In this document: piece after piece, positions 56,077 to 64,000 of the stretch | Numbering within the stretch: position 1 is the first letter of the stretch | Layout: every line of letters starts with the position of its first letter | NCBI GenBank assembly: GCA_037951105.1 | Contig: JBAMJV010008132.1 | Coordinates: forward strand, 1-64,000 | Source: Echinarachnius parma | Lineage: Eukaryota > Echinodermata > Echinoidea > Clypeasteroida > Echinarachniidae | Reading direction: 5' to 3' | DNA: 64,000 nucleotides | Notes under the pieces: model-generated | What the model was told of the DNA's origin: nothing | The model's input: only the letters and a program-made list of their open reading frames with translations | Database searches by the model: none | Made by a program: the position numbers and the translations under genes

Positions 56077-56689
56077 CTTGTATAGCATGCAATATGAGCA
56101 GGCATGTTCTTACACACACCCACAGTTTGAGGAGATTCCGCTGTGTGAACAGCAATTTGAGGAGCTCCTCAAAAGAACATATTATTGCAAAGTCTTTCAT
56201 TTGGCATAATTAGTCATGTACAGTGTCCTGGGGAAATCTCCCCAATTTACCATTCATGAGCACAGTGATGATCGAATTGCGGGTTCCCATGAGAGCACAT
56301 CAAATTCATGTGTGAAAATGTTGTAGGGCGCCACTGACGTCGCCACCTCAAATTGTCCTCCCCAAATTGATGTGTCGTACAGTCCTATACCGTGCAGTAG
56401 CCAGGTACAGGTATTAAGCTGGGCCTAGGGTAGCTAGAGCTAGCTACATTATTATGGCCGCAGGCTAGGCTAGCTAGGCAGGGCGCGCATGCAGCGACCA
56501 ACGCGTCGGCGCGCCGCCCCGGGATCGCGGTGCCGGTTCGCGCTATAGCTGGAGGCCGGTCGCCTCGAGATAGATCCGTCGGTTTTGATTTTCATCATTC
56601 TGGAGATATTTTGGTCGTTCTGTATTTGTTGACGTCAAACCAAAATCTGGCTGCGAACAAGTAGACGCGACAGGGGTAATAATATAATT

Positions 56690-56760
56690 GATAAGCGCTT
56701 AGAGATGATTATCAGTCGTGATAGGCGCTGTATAAATCGAGGATATTATTATTATTACAT
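56690..56760 (+). repeat. Possible retroposon 3' tail
   Basis: ATAAGCGCTTAGAGATGATT, then TAGGCGCTGTATAAAT and (ATT)n resembles a 3' end common to short retroposons in marine invertebrates. The upstream body is not recognised. Confidence 0.35.
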
Positions 56761-56779
56761 TCCGCACTCGATCGCACTG

Positions 56780-57175
56780 CATAGCAGCCTTGCTCAAATT
56801 GCATGGTGTTTTAGTAATAACACACACACACCTACCACACACAACGAAATCATACAACTTGAGCCAGCCCTGCTCAAATTGCATGGTGCTTTAGTTCTAA
56901 CACACACACAACACACAGCGAACTCATACACCATACAACTTGAGCCAGCCTTGCTCAAATTGCATGGTGCTTTAGTTCTAACACACACACAACACACAGC
57001 GAACTCATACACCATACAACTTGAGCCAACCTTGCTCAAATTGCATGGTGTTTTAGTTCGAACACACACACAACACACAGCGAACTCATACACCATACAA
57101 CTTGAGCCAACCTTGCTCAAATTGCATGGTGTTTTAGTTCGAACACACACACACACACACACAACAAACGCATAC
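56780..57175 (+). repeat. About 81-bp minisatellite, five copies
   Basis: CTTGCTCAAATTGCATGGTG recurs near 56788, 56870, 56951, 57031 and 57112, each followed by a CA-rich stretch and CATACAACTTGAGCCA. Because the period is divisible by three, repetitive open frames appear on both strands; they are not genes. Confidence 0.9.
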
Positions 57176-57194
57176 ACCTTCATATTTCTCTTGA

Positions 57195-58324
57195 CGGGGG
57201 GGGGGGGGGGGGGGGGGGGGTCTCACTTGATTTCAAGTACCCCCTTATCCCCCTCCATGATGTATAATCAAAGACATAACATAATGTTTATCTTCATTAT
57301 TGGGGGCAAGTGCCCCCATCCCCCAGGCCTTGTCCCCCTCCCTGATGAAAAATGAAACATAGTTTACATAACACACATTCCATACACATTCTGCACTTTT
57401 GACGTCAATATTTTAGTGTTTCCAAAACCGTGGCGTAGGCTACCGTGGTCTGACAAGTAAGGAGGGAGGGGGGGGCTCATGATTATCTTTCAGTATTAGG
57501 GGCAAATGCCCCCCCCCCCCTTGTCCCCCTAACTGATGAATAATTAAAGACATAAAACAAAACATACCTGAAATAATATATGCCTACATATCACATGCAC
57601 ATTCTGCACTTTTTGACGTCAATAATTATGTTTCTGAAACAGTGGCGTGCACTGGCAATACAGACACGAATATGGCATTGTCAATCCATCGGACAAACAT
57701 ATGAACAATACAAACCCCGTTGGCATATGAATATCATGGTGAATTTTGTGATAATAGTGTCATATTTATTATTAGTCCCGTCTTTATCTCATTATATACG
57801 TTTTGATACTAAATCATTTATGTTGGTATATATCATTCTTCAATTCTCTTCCTGGCATTGAAACTCATATAATATGTTATCACATTTCTTCGTGGCATGT
57901 ATAACCATCACTATTCAGTGTCACAACATGCACGATCGACGTTACGCAATGTTTGACTTAAAATATCATTACTCTCGAATGAACATTGAAATGGCAAAAT
58001 AAAGCATCATTTGTTTTAAAGTTAACCCTAATAAGGCAGGGGGGCTATTATGCCCCCTCCCCCCTCCGCGATTTTTCTGATTGCTCCGGAACGCATAGAG
58101 ATGACGCCCTGCTGCTTGGTGACTTTTTTCGTTTGGGTCTTGCTCATTTTTAAAAACAAAGTTTTCGAAAATCGGACATAGCATTACAAAGACACGTGAC
58201 CTTTTATCTATGCATGTCCACCCGAAAATCGCTCAATTTCGTGATTTGTGTACAAAACATACGGAAATACGAAAACATATTCGTACAAAGAGATATATCA
58301 GGTTTTTGTTAGGTTTTTTTAGGG
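57195..58324. other. Poly-G tract and repetitive intergenic sequence
   Basis: An uninterrupted G run occupies about 57196-57222. Sentences of the type GGGGGCAAGTGCCCCC and CCCTGATGAA recur near 57300, 57490 and again at 63300 and 63700, so a diverged dispersed repeat is likely. No coding sequence is seen. Confidence 0.5.
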
Positions 58325-58328
58325 TTAA

Positions 58329-58610
58329 AGGGGTAGTACAGTTTTGGTAAGGCTGAACCTTAGTAACCAAAACTGGACAGTAACATTATAAACTAATAGT
58401 TATAACTCCACCACCATGCCCGAAATGTATACAAAATTACAAACGACTAAGTAAAAAGCCCGTTATCATTAAAAAAAGAGCCATTAAAACACAAGAGGGC
58501 GCTTTCTAAAAAGGCATTGGTTTCAACAATTTTTCATACAAATTTATGCATGTGATGTTTTATTGAAATAATGATTAAAAAAGAGAGATCATCAACAACT
58601 ATTTAAATGT
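58329..58610. mobile_element. piggyBac-like MITE, family A (second copy, truncated)
   Basis: It starts after TTAA (58325-58328) with AGGGGTAGTACAGTTTTGGT and follows the 4098-4626 copy closely to CATCAACAACTAT. There it gives way to the 3' tail of the minus-strand retrotransposon. The second half of the MITE was not found further right. Confidence 0.85.
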
Positions 58611-59272
58611 ATGTTTATTTCAATTTCAATTTCAATTATATTTATGTTTCCAACAAAACATTTCAAATCAATTATAATAATTTACTAATATTAAGGTATA
58701 CATATTGGAAATAAGAGGGGTTCACTAAAAAGCAGTGCTTGTACAAATGTGAACCCCTCAGATAATAATGAATACTTAAATTAATACAAAAGTGAATTAA
58801 TTACTACAAACGAACTAAAATATAGGAAAAAATGGATGCCAACAGAAACGAAAATATGACAAGAGAGAACATTACATCACAAAGATAGAAGAAGACGGTA
58901 ACGATACACAAAATAGACACTGCAAAAAAAGAGAGAAAATAAATGAGATATCGGGGTACAAAAATAGTACAAAAGGATGAGCAGCATGTGGGGTTGAGAA
59001 GAAGCTGGGGAAGAAGAATTGCGCTTACGAAAGGAGATATGCATGAGAGGGCACAATAAAAACATATCAAATTACATTTTGAGTCAGCGAGTAGAAAAAG
59101 ACCTTGTTTAACCAAAAAAAGGGGAAAAAGGAAGAATAAAAGAAGACTTGAGGACGGGGACAGAATAAATGGGCTATATAATTAATGTTGTTCATAAGAT
59201 TGTAATAAAAACAATTTCAATTTTTTTCTTAAATATATTAATCGATGGAGCATTTTTTACTTCATTACTTAA

Positions 59273-59809
59273 AGTGATCCAGGTAAAGTGTCAGATATTG
59301 CACAAAATGACATTTGAGACTTCAATCCTATATCAATATCATTGTAAAATACAATTGAAAGATTTGTGAAAGTTTGAAGGAAAACGAACACTGTTTACCT
59401 AGTGAAAAAAACGAATATTGAGTTCATATTTTATCACCGAATACTGATGGCTTGTCGTAGAATTGCAACAGTTATAACTGGCAGCCTATGACGATATATC
59501 CGCACCCGTGTATGTTTACATATGCGGTATACAACATTCCTGGAATTCCGGCACGTGTTGGATCAAAGTTCTCTAGGTCGGGAATGTTTCCCACGCTCGG
59601 ACGTATCCAGCTGAAACAAGTGTACTTTTTTTGAAAAGCGTTGACAAACGATTTTCAAATAATGATAATTATCTTCATACTAAAGGGACATTTGAAAAAA
59701 TCTAACCCTATTTTATTCTTCTCTTACCATAAGCTAAACAACACGGCAGAAGAGAAACGAGGAAGCTCCAATTATTTTTCGTGGAGTTAGACACTTTACC
59801 TGGATCACT
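59273..59809. mobile_element. TTAA-flanked MITE, family C
   Basis: AGTGATCCAGGTAAAGTGTC and its inverse GACACTTTACCTGGATCACT are perfect 20-bp terminal repeats directly inside TTAA (59269-59272 and 59810-59813). It is non-coding, with a piggyBac-like target. It sits in the 3' region of the minus-strand retrotransposon fragment. Confidence 0.9.
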
Positions 59810-60034
59810 TTAAAGAATTCCACAATTTGGGGCCTTCATATATAAAAGTAGGCTACTTTGAGCTAAGAGGGTCCGGTCCGCAAGAGAGGTAAATGAAATT
59901 CTTCAGAATGTCTTGTTGGGTAATTATGGACTGAGCTAATTTTAACAAACATTTCTTGAAAAACAGATGGCAACATATTATTATTACAAGTATACATAAT
60001 TGACCAAGTTGAAATAAATATAAATCTTTAAACT

Positions 60035-60379
60035 TTAAAATATTATTTTCAAAAATAAACCGTCTGTATGGCAGCGAAATGGGGAATTACAAATAATACG
60101 AATAACCTTCTTTTGTAATAGCAAAACTTTATCTAATAACGTTTGATGCGTGTTGCCCCAAACTAAGAGACCATAATTCAGATATGGGAGTATCAAAGAA
60201 CTATACAGCATAATTAATGAATTCAAAGGAAGACATGTCTTTACTTTATAAATAATACCAATATTTCGAGAAGTAATTTTACAAATATTATCAATATCAT
60301 ATTTCCAAGAAAGGTTATTATCAACCGTTACACCCAAAAATGTAATAAATGAAACACACTCCAATGGGGTGTTTTCCAA
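60035..60379 (-). pseudogene. RT thumb and C-terminus of the minus-strand retrotransposon
   Basis: A 114-codon frame has FLGVTVDNNLSWKYDID, LILPYLNYGLLVWG and LLLQKKVIRIIC, the conserved end of CR1/Jockey-type ORF2. Upstream RT parts lie at higher coordinates in other frames. Confidence 0.85.
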
Positions 60380-60643
60380 AATTATATATATTAGCAGGCA
60401 ACGAATCTATAGATTTAATAACAACATATATTTCGTTTTCTGGAGATTCAAAGATAATTTGTTCGCTCGTATCCACAATAAAAAATTACTCATTTCAATA
60501 TTAACTATTTCAACTAATCTATAAGGATCATTGTGAGAAAATAATAAATTTGTGTCATCAGCAAAAAGTACGAAAGACAATATATATCAGATGATCGACA
60601 AAAGTCATTAATGTATAAAATAAATAAAAGTGGGCCTAATAAA

Positions 60644-61312
60644 CGGGTGCGGTTCGTTATTCCGAAGGTTCGTTATTCCGAAGGTTCGTTATTCCGAACA
60701 CGCAAATTGTCTATACCTGAGTGTTCGTTAAACCGAAAATGAAATAGGGTTCGTTAATCCGAACATTTGTTGCATTATTCCGAAGGTTCGTTGTTCCGAA
60801 GGTTCGTTATTCCGAAGGTTCGTTATTCCGAAGGTTCGTTATTCCGAAGGTTCGTTATTCCGAAGGTTCGCTATTTCTAAAATGAATCGGGTTCGTTATT
60901 CCGAAGGTTCGTTATTCCGAAGGTCCGTTATTCCGAGGGTTCGTTATTCCGAAGGTTCGCTATTCCTAAAATGAAATCGGGTTCGTTAATCCGAAAATGA
61001 ATTTGGGTTTGTTATAATGCTATAATTTCATATAAAGAGATAAAATAAACTTAAATGTTTGATTGGTCTGGCCAAGGGAGGGAAAGGGGGAGGGGTATGC
61101 TTAATGCGGGCTGTAAATTAAATAAACAAAACACAAACTATAGTATTATAACAAGCCCGATTTAATTTTCGGAATAACGAACCCGATTTTTTTTTTCGGT
61201 TCAACGAACCTTCGGAATAACGAACCTTCGGAATAACGAACCTTCGGAATAACGAACCTTCGGAATAACTGAACCTTCGGAATAACGAACCTTCGGAATA
61301 ACGGACTGTAAC
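60644..61312. mobile_element. 669-bp TIR element built of GGTTCGTTATTCCGAA repeats
   Basis: An 8-bp duplication CTAATAAA (60636-60643 and 61313-61320) flanks it. The two ends contain arrays of the same minisatellite in opposite orientation (60650-61010 and 61165-61305), so the element can fold on itself. It interrupts the RT between PQGSLLG and GPLLF; excision of element plus one duplication restores the motif in frame. An 8-bp duplication fits hAT-like transposition, but the termini are not diagnostic. Confidence 0.85.
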
Positions 61313-61569
61313 CTAATAAACTACCTTGTGGAGCACCACAATTTATATTACGGAAATCTGAAGAGTTATTTAAAAATACATGAAAGAACCACTCCAAGGC
61401 CATCCCACGTATACACCATAATGTGAAAGTTTATAAAGTAGAATATCGTGGTTAATCGTGTCGAAGGCCTTGGAGAAGACCAGGAAAATGCTGCTATTAA
61501 AAAGTGCTGCTTATGGTTGTTAAAATGTGATAATGTAGAGTCATGTGCAGTATCTAATGAGCAATATGT

Positions 61570-62384
61570 CAAAGTTACACATAATATACAAAACATGGTC
61601 AAGAAAGAGAAATACGCAAAAAGATATAATAATAATAATATACAAAAACTTCATGGAGAGTCGTTGGTGTGCTTTACAGTGAAATTGGTGGAATTATTGA
61701 CAAGCTAAAACTATTTTATTTATTTTGTCAGTAAGATGAAAACCGTTACAAAAACATGAGAGGAAAACAAAACGCTGTTATTTTCTCTAACTGTTACTGA
61801 TCAGTGCATTATTAGGACATTGGACAAAATGAAGTTTTAATTTTAGTTACTCTGTTCCATTTTTTTAAGACTAATGTCCAAAGTTTCATAACATATTTTG
61901 TACAGTTAATTGAGATATGATCATACTTATTTCCATAAATTAACACAATATTGAACAAATCTAAACTCAGAAAATGATATTACGCAAACTTATACCTCTT
62001 ATACTCCAGTACATGTTGATACCAACTTCGTGAAAATTGGAACTTATGTTATTTTATAAACTTATATTTGTAAAGTCAAATGTTTCCATTCATATTTTAC
62101 ATGTGCGTGACTGACCCAAAATGTCACACGAGTGACCAGACATCCCCACACGATTATTTCATATAAAAACTGTTTCAGATAATGTTGGTTCTTCACTACC
62201 TTCATATCTTTATCAGTTGTCTGATAATACATATGAATATTATCGCTTTTCATAATTCACAGTATTCCCTAAATGAAATTGAGATGAAAAAAAAGAAAAA
62301 AAAAGTGTTCCCGCGCTAAGTCACACACGTGACCGACGTGACCGACGCATTTGATCTCTGACCTATGGTAACAAAATTCGAATA
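61570..62384. other. No gene or repeat recognised
   Basis: AT-rich sequence with short random frames. The 5' limit of the minus-strand retrotransposon may lie in its first part. Confidence 0.45.
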
Positions 62385-63115
62385 CAATCTCTTGTATAAT
62401 ATGCCTGAAAGTCTTCAGCATATATGAGTCATATATGAAGTACAAGTCATCATACCTGTAATATTTACTAAAATATTAGCATCACATACAACATTTTTCA
62501 TATTAAAGGTTATACACAAAACTAAGAATAACCCTATTGCTGTGACGTCTGGTATAGGTTTCCCGTCCAATGTAACACTTTTTCCATTAAATTGTATACA
62601 TTTTTACTTTAATTTCATCCAAACAGAGAAGCTTAGAATACACAATACACCACTCTTTGGGAAACATAATTATTGACGCCAAAAAGTGCAGAACGTGCAC
62701 GTAATGTATATATTATGCAAGATATGTTTAATTTCATGTCTTTAATTATACAATCTCTTGTATAATATGCCTGAAAGTCTTCAGCATATATGAGTCATAT
62801 ATGAAGTACAAGTCATCATACCTGTAATATTTACTAAAAATATTAGCATCACATACAACATTTTTCATATTAAAGGGTTATACACAAAACTAAGAAAAAC
62901 CCTATTGCTGTGACGTCTAGTATATGTTTCCCGTCCAATTTAACACTTTTCCATTAAATTGTATACATTTTTTACTTTAATTTCGTCCAAACAGAGAAGC
63001 TTAGAATACACAATACACCACTCTTTGGGAAACATAATTATTGACGCCAACAAGTGCAGAACGTGCACGTAATGTATATATTATGCAAGATATGTTTCAT
63101 TTCATGTCTTTAATT
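62385..63115 (+). repeat. 366-bp tandem duplication
   Basis: CAATCTCTTGTATAATATGC at 62385 recurs at 62751, and the following sequence stays nearly identical (AAAGTCTTCAGCATATATGA, AAACAGAGAAGCTTAGAATA) to about 63115. A few single-base changes and small gaps separate the copies. No coding capacity. Confidence 0.92.
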
Positions 63116-63755
63116 ATTCATCAGGGAGTGGGAAAAGGGGGTACTTGAATTCGAATGAGCACTCACCCCCCCCCCCCCCCCCCCTTACTTGTCCGACCAC
63201 GACCACGATTGTTGACGTCAAATAATGCAGAACGGTGTAATAATAATAATGCATGTAAGATATGTTATATTTTATGTCGTTGATTATGCATCTGGGATGG
63301 TGGTTAGGGGGCACTCGCCCCCAATAAAGAAGATAATTATGAGGTTGAAAGTGAGTGAGCATCACCCCCCCCCCCCCCCCCCCCCACCCCTCCTCCTCCA
63401 TCTGTCCGCCCACGCCATACAACCGTTAAGGTAAAATAAACCGTGACGTCAGAAAATACAGTACTGTATTATACTGTATACATTATATGCAAAACATATT
63501 TTATTTCATGTCAATAACGAGGCATTAAGGAGGGGAATTAGGGGGGGGGAGGAGGGGGAAACATGATGATGACATCAAGTAAGCCCCACCCCTAGTTTTG
63601 TTACCACGCTACGCCAATGTTTATGGTAACATAAGCCGTGACGTCAGAAAATACAGTACTTTGGATGCAAAATAAATTGTATTTCATATCAATAACGAGG
63701 CATCAGGGAGGGGAATTAAGGAGCACTTGCCCCGGCACTTGCTCCAATAATAAAG
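63116..63755. other. Repetitive intergenic sequence with poly-C tracts
   Basis: Two poly-C tracts (about 63167-63184 and 63364-63385) lie in it. Diverged copies of a sentence of the type TATTTCATGTC…CAGGGAGGGG recur near 63100, 63260, 63500 and 63680. It looks like an old, diverged tandem repeat. Confidence 0.55.
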
Positions 63756-64000
63756 AGAATTATGAAGAAGAAATCAAGTGAGCCCCCACCTCCTCCCATC
63801 AAGAGAAACATAAAGAAGAAATCAAGAGAGCCCCTACATCCACCCCCCACCAAAAGAACTATGAAGAAGAAATCAAGTGAGCCCCCACCTCCCCCCATCA
63901 AGAGAAACATAAAGAAGAAATCAAGTGAGCCCCCACCTCCCCCCCCCCCATCAAGATAAATATGAAGAAGAAATCAAGTGAGCCCCCACCTCCCCCCCAT
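63756..64000 (+). repeat. About 50-bp minisatellite running off the window
   Basis: AAGAAGAAATCAAGTGAGCC followed by a C-rich stretch and ATCAAGAGAAACAT repeats five times from about 63756 to the end. The short Pro/Lys-rich frames across it are artefacts. Confidence 0.88.

Larger units (their letters stand above)
58612..61560 (-). mobile_element. CR1/L2-like non-LTR retrotransposon fragment, broken
   Basis: In minus sense, RT motif A (FSKAFDTINHDI near 61480-61440), CGAPQGSLLG near 61340-61312 and GPLLFILYINDF near 60630-60600 are followed by the thumb and end (60379-60035: FLGVTVDNNLSW, YLNYGLLVWG). The 3' region carries a GAACCCCTC repeat and ends at a (TTGAAA)n tail at about 58640-58612. 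Stops and frameshifts are common. Two elements are inserted in it: 59273-59809 and 60644-61312. Confidence 0.8.

Noticed and set aside
55867..56213. Frames of repeated VCVCVC and THTHTH residues
   Set aside because: They are translations of the (GT)n microsatellite.
56450..56640. GC-rich patch with GCGCGC words as a CpG-island promoter
   Set aside because: It is short and has no coding exon, initiator or transcript evidence nearby.

Overview
The window is animal nuclear DNA, most likely from an echinoderm and probably a sea urchin. The main reason is one huge exon of about 100 near-identical ankyrin repeats of the ISQGADANKGDNDGWTALH type, a style I associate with sea urchin predicted proteins. 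AT-rich introns, long poly-G tracts, many small inverted-repeat transposons and several non-LTR retrotransposons agree with this. The species call is an inference from style, not from a search. There is no bacterial-type gene organisation, no CRISPR array and no rRNA or tRNA gene that I can support.

Layout. 18-3104 is a non-autonomous pogo/Tigger-like DNA transposon with a second large palindrome nested inside. 4098-8360 holds a TTAA-flanked MITE, a foldback element and a mariner-like palindromic MITE. One cellular gene can be traced on the minus strand: a giant ankyrin-repeat gene with exons at about 47963-37698, 35846-35625 and 7780-7619 (terminal exon), all joined in phase 0. Its last intron is split by a 26.6-kb composite insertion (9001-35589) flanked by a perfect 12-bp direct repeat. 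Removing the insertion and one repeat leaves an ordinary 1.2-kb intron.

The composite insertion is the notable part. Its backbone is a roughly 464-bp repeat unit, in plus orientation on the left and minus orientation on the right. Four copies of one group of RNase H-bearing non-LTR retrotransposons have 3' ends at, or within about 10 bp of, the same short site in that unit (…ATCATTTGACAAAG). One copy (21970-35446) is full length. It has ORF1 with three zinc knuckles and one frameshift, an intact 1244-aa ORF2 (endonuclease, reverse transcriptase, RNase H and a C-terminal CCHC motif), a third ORF downstream encoding an SGNH/GDSL-type hydrolase, and a very long 3' region. That 3' region contains arrays of hairpins: one subfamily has a constant loop and variable stems, the other has long stems with compensatory changes. 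A conserved branched RNA fold and two terminal hairpins follow. I read this as a target-specific retrotransposon family with an unusual 3' RNA architecture and an extra hydrolase gene.

The full-length copy carries two later insertions. One is a 4.2-kb CAACGTTGG-rich element, itself holding a deleted Ty3/Gypsy element and a 60-bp satellite. The other is a 1.08-kb TIR element. Both can be proven because the sister copy on the left keeps the empty sites.

Right of the ankyrin exon (48-64 kb) lie decayed ankyrin repeats, a broken CR1/Jockey-like retrotransposon split by a MITE, minisatellites of GGTTCGTTATTCCGAA, a (GT)n tract, an 80-bp minisatellite, a second broken retrotransposon split by a 669-bp element with an 8-bp target duplication, and tandem duplications at the right edge. 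No intact cellular gene is visible there.
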